Part shown: one piece after another, positions 23,631 through 31,268 of the stretch
Numbering within the stretch: the stretch's first letter is position 1
How the letters are laid out: each line of letters begins with the position of its first letter
Notes under the pieces: model-generated
Database searches by the model: none
Told to the model about the DNA's origin: nothing
What the model saw: the letters and a program-made list of their open reading frames with translations, nothing else
Program-made: the position numbers and the translations under genes
Assembly: GCA_900538475.1 (NCBI GenBank)
Contig: UPYT01000028.1
Coordinates: 1-31,268, forward strand
DNA from: an uncultured Clostridium sp.
GTDB taxonomy: Bacteria; Bacillota; Clostridia; Lachnospirales; Lachnospiraceae
Direction: 5' to 3'
Length of the DNA stretch: 31,268 nt

Positions 23631-25922
23631 CTATCTGTTTCTATTGTAATTAATCAGACATCCGGCTTTAACAATTTCTTTTTCCTCCGGTGTCATATCT
23701 GAGAGATAAAGTTGAAGCTCTTTTATCTCTTCACCAATCACATAAGCTGTAATATTCTTTCCGTCACCGCTTAAAGCATCCCGAATACCAGGCACGTAGA
23801 TATAACTGCCCACTTCAAAGGCATCCGGTTTTTCCTTCATCTGGAAAGGAATCATGCCCCAGTTCATCACATTGGAGCGATAACGCTTCGTTGCGTATTC
23901 TTCGCAGATATTTGCAAGACCGCCCAGTACACGCTGACAGCTGGCCGCCTGCTCCCGGGCAGAGCCGTCTCCCGGACGAACTGCGTAAATCATACTGCCC
24001 ACCTCTGTCTCACTGGCCTTCACATTTTCCTGGCCTGCAATGGTGCGGATTTTATCAAATACCTGCTGCAGTTTAGGCTCTGCTTCACAAGGACACTGAC
24101 CTGCTCTTCTGGCTTTTTCAATCCTGTCTGCTTCCTTGCTTCTTCCCACATACTCCGGATCCCTTCTGGACAGGGCAAATTCAGCCAGGCCCAGAGGATT
24201 GGAGCGGTAGGAGGAGGTCTCACCAGAAGGAATCAGTTCATCGGTTGTTGTTACCGGATCCATGATTTTTGAGCAGACCTTCAGTAAAATATTGTCTGCC
24301 AGGGGACTCATTTCCGGCCAGTCCTTGATATTAGGGCCGTAAACCAGACTGGCATTTTCATCCTCCTTCTGGTAGCCCTGATAAACTCTTGCACGGTACA
24401 CGCTGTCATCAAAACGATACTCCGGCACCTGATAATCATCCACAACTGCTGTTGCAGGTGTCAGAATACCTCCGTTAGCTGCCGTTGCCGCAATCGAACG
24501 GGCATCCATCAGGGCTACTGCCGCCATCTGTCCTGCACCAGGCTTAGAACCTTCTCTGTTGGGGAAGTTTCTGGTAGTATGGCGAATAGAAAAGCCATTG
24601 TTGGCCGGCGTATCTCCTGCACCGAAGCAGGGTCCGCAGAAAGCTGTCTTTAAAACTGCGCCTGCTGCCATCAAATCTGCAATCGCGCCCTTTCTCACCA
24701 AATCAATATATACTGGCTGAGAGGAGGGATATACAGAAAGAGCAAACTCATCTGCCCCACAGCTTTTTCCCTGTAAAATATGGGCTGCCTCCATTACATT
24801 TGTATAGTTTCCACCTGCACAGCCTGCAATAATTCCCTGCGTTGCCCGCAGCCTGCCGTTTTCTATTTTATCAGTCAGGCTGAAATCAAGATCTGCATCT
24901 CCAGTCAGCTTTGCCGCCTCTTTCTCAATGCTTCTCAAAATATCACCCAGATTTGCATTCAGCTCTTCAATCTCATAGGTATTGCTGGGATGGAAGGGCA
25001 TGGCGATCATAGGCTTCACTGTGCTTAAATCCACATACACCACACCGTCATAATATGCCACATCCGCCGGATTCAGTTCCCTGTAATCCTCTCCTCTTCC
25101 ATGCATGGTAAGAAATGCCTTTGTATCCTCATCCGTTCTCCAGATAGAAGACAGACAGGTGGTTTCCGTTGTCATCACATCCACGCCGTTTCTGAAATCC
25201 GTGGTCATAGAAGCAACGCCTGGTCCCACAAATTCCATCACCTTATTTTTCACATAGCCACATTTGTAAACAGCTCCAATAATAGCCAGCGCAATATCCT
25301 GAGGTCCCACGCCCGGATTTGGGGCTCCCTCCAGATAAACAGCAACCACACCTGGATATTTAATATCATAGGTATCACAAAGCAGCTGCTTTACCAGTTC
25401 GCCGCCGCCTTCCCCGATTGCCATTGTTCCCAGAGCTCCGTAACGGGTATGACTGTCGGAACCAAGAATCATTTTTCCGCATCCGGCCATCATCTCACGC
25501 ATGTACTGATGAATAACGGCAATATGTGGAGGAACAAAAATACCGCCATACTTCTTACATGCAGAAAGTCCAAATACATGATCATCCTCATTGATGGTTC
25601 CGCCAACTGCGCACAGAGAATTGTGACAGTTGGTCAAAACATAGGGCAAGGGAAACTTTTCCATGCCAGATGCCTTTGCTGTCTGAATAATTCCCACAAA
25701 GGTAATATCATGGGATGTCATTGCATCAAATTTTACCTTCAGGTTTTCCATATTTCCGGAAGTGTTATGAGCCTCCAGAATTGAGTATGCCATTGTCCCT
25801 TTTCTTGCTTCCTCTTTATCTGCCTTTTTTCCAGTCAGAGCCGCAACCTTTTCTGCCTCCTTCTCTGGAACCAAATGAGTTCCATGAACCAGATAAGCGC
25901 CGCCTTCATACAGTTTTACCAT
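23631..25922 (-). CDS. Aconitase-family hydratase
   Basis: A 763-aa 4Fe-4S hydratase of the aconitase superfamily, resembling the group that includes E. coli YbhJ. The three cluster cysteines are visible: Cys368 ([12 protein letters not shown]) and Cys429/Cys432 ([10 protein letters not shown]). [13 protein letters not shown] (153-165) and [11 protein letters not shown] are also typical. The swivel-type domain is at the C-terminus (about 590-763), with [14 protein letters not shown]. It may interconvert citrate and isocitrate, but this subgroup's substrate is not well defined. It converges on a dead isocitrate dehydrogenase gene, so if it is an aconitase its normal partner at this locus is gone. 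It has a good ribosome binding site (GGAGAG) and its own promoter. Confidence 0.88.
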   Translation of the reverse strand: MVKLYEGGAYLVHGTHLVPEKEAEKVAALTGKKADKEEARKGTMAYSILEAHNTSGNMENLKVKFDAMTSHDITFVGIIQTAKASGMEKFPLPYVLTNCHNSLCAVGGTINEDDHVFGLSACKKYGGIFVPPHIAVIHQYMREMMAGCGKMILGSDSHTRYGALGTMAIGEGGGELVKQLLCDTYDIKYPGVVAVYLEGAPNPGVGPQDIALAIIGAVYKCGYVKNKVMEFVGPGVASMTTDFRNGVDVMTTETTCLSSIWRTDEDTKAFLTMHGRGEDYRELNPADVAYYDGVVYVDLSTVKPMIAMPFHPSNTYEIEELNANLGDILRSIEKEAAKLTGDADLDFSLTDKIENGRLRATQGIIAGCAGGNYTNVMEAAHILQGKSCGADEFALSVYPSSQPVYIDLVRKGAIADLMAAGAVLKTAFCGPCFGAGDTPANNGFSIRHTTRNFPNREGSKPGAGQMAAVALMDARSIAATAANGGILTPATAVVDDYQVPEYRFDDSVYRARVYQGYQKEDENASLVYGPNIKDWPEMSPLADNILLKVCSKIMDPVTTTDELIPSGETSSYRSNPLGLAEFALSRRDPEYVGRSKEADRIEKARRAGQCPCEAEPKLQQVFDKIRTIAGQENVKASETEVGSMIYAVRPGDGSAREQAASCQRVLGGLANICEEYATKRYRSNVMNWGMIPFQMKEKPDAFEVGSYIYVPGIRDALSGDGKNITAYVIGEEIKELQLYLSDMTPEEKEIVKAGCLINYNRNR

Positions 25923-25968
25923 TTCTATCTCTCCTTTTTCCAGGAACTGTTCTCTTTGTTCTGACCTC

Positions 25969-25997
25969 AGTATGCATCATTTTCATCTATTAGTCAA
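25969..25997 (-). promoter_or_regulatory. Promoter of the aconitase-family gene
   Basis: On the minus strand TTGACT (25997-25992) and CATACT (25974-25969) are 17 bp apart, about 45 nt before the start codon. Confidence 0.65.
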
Positions 25998-26008
25998 ATA
26001 CTATATTA

Positions 26009-26047
26009 ATAATAAGACCTATAGCAAAATACTATAGGTCTTATTAT
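26009..26047 (-). terminator. Perfect 16-bp hairpin, terminator after the MATE gene
   Basis: The arms 26009-26024 and 26032-26047 are fully complementary around a 7-nt loop. The hairpin begins about 12 nt after the MATE stop codon on the minus strand. The stem is AT-rich at its ends, so it may act in both directions. It separates the MATE and aconitase transcription units. Confidence 0.7.
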
Positions 26048-26059
26048 CTGAACGATTGA

Positions 26060-27397
26060 TCACACTCTGGTCACATTTCTGCACCGCAGTACATAAATGC
26101 AGGTATAAACAGCCATCACAGCAGACACCGTCGGCGCTACTGCACCGATGATTCCCAAACTGTCCGGCATAAGACGGCATGCCAGAACCAGCAGAGGAAT
26201 GCGAAGAGCCAGGGCTCCAAAGCAACAGCTAATCATGGTAAAAATTGTTTTTCCCCGTCCGTTTAAATATCCATTCATAGAAAAAATAAACAGCACAGCC
26301 AGATAATCAAAGCTGCAGGTTCTGAAAAATGGAATTCCTGCTTCAAGAATCGACGTATCCTTTGAAAAGACCCCAATCATGGTTTCAGGGGAAATCTGCG
26401 CCCACAGGAAAAATGCCAGAGAAAACGGCGCAGCCGCCAAAATAGCAATCCACAGCGCCCGGTTCATCCGATCATATTTCCTGGCTCCATAATTCTGTGC
26501 CACAATCGAAGCCAGAGCGCTGGCCGCCGATGTAGCCGGAAGCATGGCAAATACATCGTATTTTCCTGCAATTCCAACTGCTGAAGAAGCTGCCACTCCC
26601 AGCGCATTGGTCACCGAGGTCAGATAGAGGAAGGACAGGCGCACCATGCATTCCTGAAAAGAAATCGGTATTCCTACTTTTATCAGTTCTCCAGCCTTTC
26701 CCCGATCCATCCGAAAATTCTTCAAACGAAACTGAAAAATAAAATTCCGCTTATTCAGATACAAAGCCGCGCAGACCATGCTAAAGCCCTGAGAAAAAAT
26801 AGTAGCAAAAGCAGTTCCCCGAACACCCATATGAAAATATTTTACCAGGACAATATCCCCTACAACATTCATGCACCCTGCAACTGCCACAAACAAAAGC
26901 GGACTTTTTGAATCTCCGCAGCCCCGCAGCACAGCGCTGATGGCATTGTATCCGCAAATAAAAACCACTCCGCAGGCGCAGACCTGTACATACTGTCCGG
27001 CCAGCTCATAAGCCTCTTCTGGCGTTTGAAGCGCTGTGAGGATCCACGGACAAAACAAAAACAGCAAAACCGAAAGCACCACCCCTGCTCCGGCAAAGAG
27101 ACAAAAGCTGGTTCCAATGATTTTCTTTACCTCCTCCGGCCGTTTCTGCCCAGTATAATTTCCTACCAGAACCGTACTGCTGAGAGTCAGGCCCGTAATC
27201 ATACTGGTAATAATTTGTGTCACCTGTGTACCCGTAGAAACAGCTGCCACCGCATCCCTCCCGCAGTACCAGCCAACTACCATCAAATCTGCTGCTCCAT
27301 AAAATGCCTGAATCAGATTTGCAAGCAAAAACGGAATGGCAAAAACCACTACAGTTCTCACCAGGCTCCCCTGTGTTAAATCATGTTCCTGTTCCAT
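26060..27397 (-). CDS. MATE-family exporter (second, distinct copy)
   Basis: A 445-aa, 12-span MATE protein. N-terminal features are FAIPFLLANLIQAFYGAADLMVVGWYCGRDAVAAVS, and the two-halved pattern is clear, with FQECMVRLSFLYLTSVTNALG in the second half. It is only distantly similar to the MATE encoded at 21404, so it is not a recent duplicate. Its start lies 23 bp after the stop of the 4Fe-4S protein gene and its ribosome binding site is weak, so it probably depends on translation or transcription from that gene. Substrate unknown. Confidence 0.9.
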   Translation of the reverse strand: MEQEHDLTQGSLVRTVVVFAIPFLLANLIQAFYGAADLMVVGWYCGRDAVAAVSTGTQVTQIITSMITGLTLSSTVLVGNYTGQKRPEEVKKIIGTSFCLFAGAGVVLSVLLFLFCPWILTALQTPEEAYELAGQYVQVCACGVVFICGYNAISAVLRGCGDSKSPLLFVAVAGCMNVVGDIVLVKYFHMGVRGTAFATIFSQGFSMVCAALYLNKRNFIFQFRLKNFRMDRGKAGELIKVGIPISFQECMVRLSFLYLTSVTNALGVAASSAVGIAGKYDVFAMLPATSAASALASIVAQNYGARKYDRMNRALWIAILAAAPFSLAFFLWAQISPETMIGVFSKDTSILEAGIPFFRTCSFDYLAVLFIFSMNGYLNGRGKTIFTMISCCFGALALRIPLLVLACRLMPDSLGIIGAVAPTVSAVMAVYTCIYVLRCRNVTRV

Positions 27398-27420
27398 CCT
27401 TTGTATTCCTGCCTTATTCT

Positions 27421-28734
27421 TTATTTAATTCTTTGCGCATCCCGCTTCTTCTGCTTTCTCTCCTCCTGCATGGACAGCAGCCGATCCAGATATACCGATT
27501 TCAGCTGCTTGCTGGCCAATGCCTGCTTTACCGGAGAAAGCTCCAAAATCGCGCTTAAGGCTGCTGCCAGCGCTCTGTGATTTGCAAAGGCCTGATTATC
27601 AAAAATCAGATTTGCCAGAGTTCCCTTTTCAATCGCCTGAAGCACAAACCGATGCGTGCTGTTTACCGGCGTTATTACCTGTTGGATGCGCCGCTTCATC
27701 GTGATTGCCTTCACACTGCAGTTGCGGGCACAGACTCCGCAGCCCAGGCAGATGTCCGGATCCAGAACTGCCTTTTTCTTTCCATTTCCCCCTTCTTTCA
27801 TAGAAACAGCCAGCACAGGACAAACCCTGGCGCACTTTCCGCAGCCCACACATTTTTCCTCAGAAAATTCCGGAATAAATCCCGTCGTTGCAACCGGCTG
27901 CATAGGGCTGAAATGTCTGGCTGCCTGCAGAGCCTCACAGCAGCATCCGCAGCAATTGCAGATAAAAGAAGGATGCTCCCGCACATTTTCACCAATCTGA
28001 ACCAGATTGCTGGCATAAGATCGTTCCAGGGCATCCAGGGCTTCTTCCTTGGAAATCAAACGGGCATAATCTCCATGCTCCGCCAGAGACCGGGCCACAT
28101 TATCGAAGGTCAGGCACACATCCCAGGGCGCGTCAATCTCACAGGGATGACCGGCATGAAACATTTTATGACGGCAATAGCAAAGCCCCAGCCCGATATA
28201 TTCTGCCTCTCTGACAATATGCGTTGCCCGCTCATAATCCAAAATATGGTTTGCCTTGTCATTCAGAAGCACCGGTTCCTGAACAAAAACCCGGCCCAGC
28301 TTCGTTTCCGTGGCATAAAACAGATCCTTTATAAAGTCCTCCTCCACATTCATATACTGGTAATACAGCTCTGCCAGATATTTCTGATCAATGTCTCCCC
28401 GGGTTCTCATCAGAGCAAATTCAATAAAACCGGCCATAGGCGGCGGCATTACAAATTTACGCTTCCCATTATGCCAGGAATCAACCAGAAGAGCCTTATT
28501 GCAAAGGTGATCCAGAAGCTTCTCCGCTTTCGCCTCCGTTGTCCCCCACACTCTTGCCGCTTTCTTCAGAGTAAACGGGCGGACCGGCAAAAGCGCCACC
28601 CACTTTGCTTCTTTTTCTGTATACAGTACCTGAAGAATCTTATAAAGCGTCTCCGATTCCGGAGCCCCTTGCGTGAACCAGTTAATCCGATCACTTAAAT
28701 TCCGATATGCATCTCTTGATGTAAGATGTCCCAT
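27421..28734 (-). CDS. Winged-helix/4Fe-4S dicluster protein with extra cysteine motifs
   Basis: A 437-aa cytoplasmic protein. Residues about 27-95 look like a winged-helix region (TLKKAARVWGTTEAKAEKLLDHL). The middle contains CYC...HPC...C (Cys185, 187, 198, 207) and the dense cluster CNCCGCCC (259-266). Two bacterial ferredoxin motifs follow, CxxCxxCxxxC at 295-305 and 329-339, binding two 4Fe-4S clusters. The C-terminus is basic and helical. It may be an electron-transfer or redox-sensing protein; the helix-turn-helix-like part could mean DNA or protein binding. It is cotranscribed with a MATE gene. The ribosome binding site AGGAAGGAG is strong. I do not recognise a characterised homologue. 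Confidence 0.85.
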   Translation of the reverse strand: MGHLTSRDAYRNLSDRINWFTQGAPESETLYKILQVLYTEKEAKWVALLPVRPFTLKKAARVWGTTEAKAEKLLDHLCNKALLVDSWHNGKRKFVMPPPMAGFIEFALMRTRGDIDQKYLAELYYQYMNVEEDFIKDLFYATETKLGRVFVQEPVLLNDKANHILDYERATHIVREAEYIGLGLCYCRHKMFHAGHPCEIDAPWDVCLTFDNVARSLAEHGDYARLISKEEALDALERSYASNLVQIGENVREHPSFICNCCGCCCEALQAARHFSPMQPVATTGFIPEFSEEKCVGCGKCARVCPVLAVSMKEGGNGKKKAVLDPDICLGCGVCARNCSVKAITMKRRIQQVITPVNSTHRFVLQAIEKGTLANLIFDNQAFANHRALAAALSAILELSPVKQALASKQLKSVYLDRLLSMQEERKQKKRDAQRIK

Positions 28735-28816
28735 CCCTGCTTCTCCTTCCTGATATCTGCTTACGCAAAAAATCTGCTTATCTTTCTTTTGATGCTTTTT
28801 ACTTTTGTACAGTTCC

Positions 28817-29031
28817 TTTTTCGCCTCTGGTATTCTGGGTTACTATTTCTGGTGATTTGGAGGTTTGCTTCTGGTACTCTTACGTTTGCCTCTGGCACAC
28901 TAAATTGCCGCTTCTCGCGTTCTGTTTTTTTCTTTTAGCACTCTGAATTGCCGCTTCTCATGTTCTGGTTTTTTCTTTTAGCACTCTGGGCCGCTGTCTC
29001 TGCTACTCTAGCTTTTCATTTTGGCGCTCTG
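28817..29031. repeat. Degenerate 43-bp tandem repeat in the 28735-29043 gap
   Basis: Copies at 28903-28945 and 28946-28988 differ at only 3 of 43 positions. The next block (28989-29031) and the previous one (28860-28902, about half matching) keep the same length but have decayed; 28817-28859 is a doubtful fifth copy. Inside the older copies a half-period of 21 bp shows (GTTTGCTTCTGGTACTCTTAC then GTTTGCCTCTGGCACACTAAA). One strand is C/T-rich. Because 43 is not a multiple of three, it is not coding. It fills the gap between the patatin and 4Fe-4S genes. Confidence 0.8.
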
Positions 29032-29043
29032 GGCTGTCTTCTG

Positions 29044-29928
29044 CTACTCCGATTTTTTCTCCATATGCGCAGAATCATTTTTTTCAAGCCAAAGCTTCAA
29101 ATCCCGCATCCGGCACAGAGCATCACGCCGCCCAATATCATAAACCTCCTGAAGCTTGGCCGGATCCGATTCTGTCCGCCCAATAGTCAGCTCCCTGCTG
29201 GGGCGCACCACAAAAATCTCTCCCTCTGCTTCCAGCTTTTCAATCTCCTGAACAGTTTCATTATACACAAGATGTCTGTTTTCCAGAGCCCTCACAAACT
29301 CCGGGTATTTGTGATAATACACCTTTGCCATCGCCATCTGCTCCGGTTCCTTCACATATCCTTTGTGACGGGTCAAAACCACCACAGACTTCAAAAAGCC
29401 CATTTTTCGAAATGCCTCTGCTGGGATACTGTCACAGCATCCGCCATCTAACAGCTTCATTCCATCCTTCTCTACAATTCTTGACACATAAGGAAGAGAT
29501 GCCGAGGCACGCATGAAGTCAATCTGCTTTTTCATATCCGTAATGCGCAAATACTCTGCCTTTCCTGTCTCCAAATTGCTGCAGGTCACATAGAACTCCG
29601 TTTTACTTTCATTGAAAGTCTTATAATCATACGGATCCAGCTTCTCAGGCAAATCGTGATAGCAGAACTGTTCTCCGGCAATATCACCAGTCAGAAACAA
29701 ATTTCGAAAGCTCATAAAACGTTTATCCTGACAATACTTCTTGTAATAACGAATGCTGCGGCCCTTCTGCCTGGAAACAAAGGAACAGCCATGAATCGCA
29801 CCTGCAGAAACGCCAATCACACCGTCAAACATCATATTCTGATCCAGAAACACATCCAGCACACCTGCTGTATAAATGCCTCGCATTCCGCCGCCTTCCA
29901 GAACCAGTCCTGTTTTTATATGCTCCAT
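29044..29928 (-). CDS. Patatin-like phospholipase
   Basis: A 294-aa acyl hydrolase. The oxyanion loop is GGGMRG (12-17), the nucleophile is Ser41 in GVSAG, and its dyad partner is Asp161 in LLDGG. The fold and length fit small bacterial patatin-like proteins (RssA/YjjU-type), which hydrolyse lipid acyl esters. No signal peptide, so it acts in the cytoplasm or at the inner membrane face. The gene starts at the 3' end of the YkgJ-type gene: ATG at 29928 begins 1 nt after that gene's stop, and a GTG at 29937 with a better-spaced GGAGG is an alternative start that would overlap by 8 nt. Either way the two are coupled. Confidence 0.9.
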   Translation of the reverse strand: MEHIKTGLVLEGGGMRGIYTAGVLDVFLDQNMMFDGVIGVSAGAIHGCSFVSRQKGRSIRYYKKYCQDKRFMSFRNLFLTGDIAGEQFCYHDLPEKLDPYDYKTFNESKTEFYVTCSNLETGKAEYLRITDMKKQIDFMRASASLPYVSRIVEKDGMKLLDGGCCDSIPAEAFRKMGFLKSVVVLTRHKGYVKEPEQMAMAKVYYHKYPEFVRALENRHLVYNETVQEIEKLEAEGEIFVVRPSRELTIGRTESDPAKLQEVYDIGRRDALCRMRDLKLWLEKNDSAHMEKKSE

Positions 29929-29929
29929 G

Positions 29930-30607
29930 TTACACACATCCTTCCTCCACCAAACTTTTCGCCTGCTTCAGGCGCTCATAAAATACCGGATAAAAACCAT
30001 CCTCCGGTTCCATTTCTTCCCCATACGGTGTCAAATAAAACTGCTGCAATACCATCATACTAATGGATTTCGCATTCTTATCCGTCAGTTTACCCTGAAG
30101 AAGCTTTAAAAATCCATGCCAGTCCTTCACAAAAGCATCATATCTTGCTGCATCAGGAGTATCGATCCAGCGACGCACCTTCACCTTGGTGCGTTTTTCC
30201 TTCCGGCACTCATGAGTCTGCAAAAAATACTGAAAGGAACCATCCTCATCATAATAACGTCCCAGAGGAAACAAACGGCAAATTCCAGGGCGGTAAGGAT
30301 GAATGCTGCACCGTCCTCCTGCATTTAAAAACCCGCAGCGTCCATCATATTCTCCGCCCATCCTGATATTCGGCTGCACAATTCCATCCACCACGTTCAG
30401 CTCCAGCTTATCCGCCAGCAGTTGTGCTGCTGTTTGTCCCAGACCACGTGTCAGGCGGTGCATATCATACGGATCCAGCACAATCGAGCTTCCCATACCG
30501 CAGCAGCAGGCAAAGCACCCCTGGCAGTCATCACAGCCTACCTTAACCATATCATTCAGACCATACAGCCTGCCGTCAGAAATCTCTTCCAAAGTTACAT
30601 TTCTTAT
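29930..30607 (-). CDS. YkgJ-family cysteine-cluster protein
   Basis: A 225-aa protein with the cysteine-rich metal-binding pattern of the YkgJ (zinc/iron-chelating) family: Cys26, 29, 32 and 35-37 in CDDCQGCFACCC, and Cys92, 101 and 111 in GRCGFL, GGRCSIHPYRPGICRLFPLGR. A helical C-terminal part follows. The family is often called a putative zinc- or iron-chelating domain; its biochemical role is not settled. The start at 30607 is chosen because AGGA lies just upstream; the ATG at 30649 has no ribosome binding site. It is the first gene of a two-gene unit with the patatin. Confidence 0.82.
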   Translation of the reverse strand: MRNVTLEEISDGRLYGLNDMVKVGCDDCQGCFACCCGMGSSIVLDPYDMHRLTRGLGQTAAQLLADKLELNVVDGIVQPNIRMGGEYDGRCGFLNAGGRCSIHPYRPGICRLFPLGRYYDEDGSFQYFLQTHECRKEKRTKVKVRRWIDTPDAARYDAFVKDWHGFLKLLQGKLTDKNAKSISMMVLQQFYLTPYGEEMEPEDGFYPVFYERLKQAKSLVEEGCV

Positions 30608-30649
30608 CATATTTCCTGTCTCACTCCCTGTTCTGTCAAATATTCTCAT

Positions 30650-31268
30650 TTATCTCATCGAATCTGATTTTGGTTTGTCCTGAGCCAGATTTCACAGTTT
30701 TTCTGGTTCTTACCCTTTTTCCGGCTTTTGCGTCTTTTACATCTTTCTAATTTTGCCATTCTTTCCAGCATTTTTCCCTTATCCAGCTTTTGCATCTCTC
30801 TGGCCCTTGTCTTTTTTCTGGCTTTTATATTTTTATCCTTTGTCCTAAGCCAGATTTCATATCTTTCTGGTTTTGCTTTTGATCTGGCTTCTCCCTTAAA
30901 TCAGCTTTCACACCTTTCTGATTCTTAATTTTTTGTGGCTTTTGTATCTTTCTGGTTTTATCCCGATCTGATTTTCTCCTTATCTGTTTTTCCCTTCGTT
31001 CTCAGTCGGACTCCGACCTGATTTTTATTTCCCCACCTCACAACAATCAGACCGACTGCTCCTAGTTTTTAATTCTTAAAAAGCCTTCCAAAAAATTCCC
31101 TTCGTTATCCTAAAAATTATAACAGATATTTCCCATTTTGGTTTTAAAAAAATCTGAATTTGTGGAGAGATTTCCTGAACTTTCCTTATTTTACAGGCTT
31201 TTCAGCCCATTAAATAGTGAAATGATATGTATTTTCCCTTATTTTTGCCCTTATGCGGAATCCGCAAG
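30650..31268. repeat. Purine/pyrimidine-skewed repeat-rich region without a convincing gene
   Basis: The plus strand from about 30660 to 31000 is C/T-rich with irregularly spaced TTTCTGG, GGCTTTTG and ATCTGG units. A 35-bp direct repeat with one indel is at 30674-30708 and 30839-30872 (core GTCCTRAGCCAGATTTCA). On the minus strand a stop-free stretch (30900-30655, 81 codons) would encode a very basic peptide with EIWLRT twice, but it has no good start or ribosome binding site. A hairpin CAGTCGG...CCGACTG spans 31003-31058 and contains the small palindrome GTCGGACTCCGAC. The region to the right end is AT-rich; the window ends in the palindrome TGCGGAATCCGCA. The promoter of the YkgJ-type gene must lie here but I cannot place it. 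Confidence 0.6.

Noticed and set aside
27577..28698. Plus-strand open frame of 373 codons
   Set aside because: It is antisense to the 4Fe-4S protein gene, whose ferredoxin motifs are unmistakable; no family is visible in the plus frame.
28817..29031. Possible CRISPR array
   Set aside because: The 43-bp units are directly abutting with no unique spacers, are not palindromic, and decay outwards; no cas genes are present.

Overview
The window looks like a chromosomal segment of a Lachnospiraceae-type gut Firmicute (clostridial cluster XIVa). This is an inference from the moderate GC content, AGGAGG-type ribosome binding sites, sigma-A promoters, a T-box leader, a DUF6465-type protein and a Na+-pumping decarboxylase cluster of the kind seen in that family. 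I see no phage, plasmid, transposase, CRISPR array, tRNA or rRNA. Most genes lie on the minus strand.

Layout. 1-430: a minus-strand T-box leader, probably threonine-specific, with promoter and terminator; its target gene lies outside the window. 520-2247: an aspartate-dehydrogenase-like gene followed by a 2-hydroxyacid-dehydrogenase-like gene whose catalytic residues are lost. 2395-6338: two surface genes, a glucosaminidase with SH3 and cadherin-like domains and a membrane-anchored cohesin/cadherin-like protein. 6671-11937: a five-gene cluster encoding a biotin-dependent, sodium-pumping decarboxylase. It combines a 12S-like and a 5S-like carboxyltransferase with one biotin carrier and one beta/gamma pump. 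12101-13387: a DacF-type D,D-carboxypeptidase, divergent from dinB (Pol IV). dinB overlaps a broken rluA-family pseudouridine synthase gene. 15693-17339: an RsmF-like rRNA methyltransferase. 17625-18050: a small lysine/alanine-rich DUF6465-type protein behind a consensus promoter. 18224-20211: azlC-azlD-AEC transporter operon, divergent from a LysR regulator followed by a MATE exporter. 22769-23500: the relic of an NADP-isocitrate dehydrogenase, beside an aconitase-family hydratase. 26060-28734: a second MATE exporter with a winged-helix/4Fe-4S protein. 29044-30607: a patatin-like lipase abutting a YkgJ-type cysteine-cluster protein. 30650-31268: a purine/pyrimidine-skewed, repeat-rich stretch with no convincing gene.

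How it works together. The decarboxylase cluster would couple decarboxylation of oxaloacetate (and of a second, unidentified carboxyl donor) to Na+ export. The aconitase-like gene next to a dead isocitrate dehydrogenase suggests loss of an oxidative citrate branch at this locus. The AzlCD/AEC/LysR set suggests regulated amino-acid or organic-acid export.

The most unusual signals are: the decarboxylase cluster with two carboxyltransferases, one with altered oxyanion motifs; the paired dehydrogenases with one catalytically degenerate; two gene relics (icd, rluA-type); a short TAAC/TTCAG motif recurring between genes, twice as inverted pairs; and two degenerate tandem-repeat zones near the right end. 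Nothing here is clearly a new defence or mobile system.
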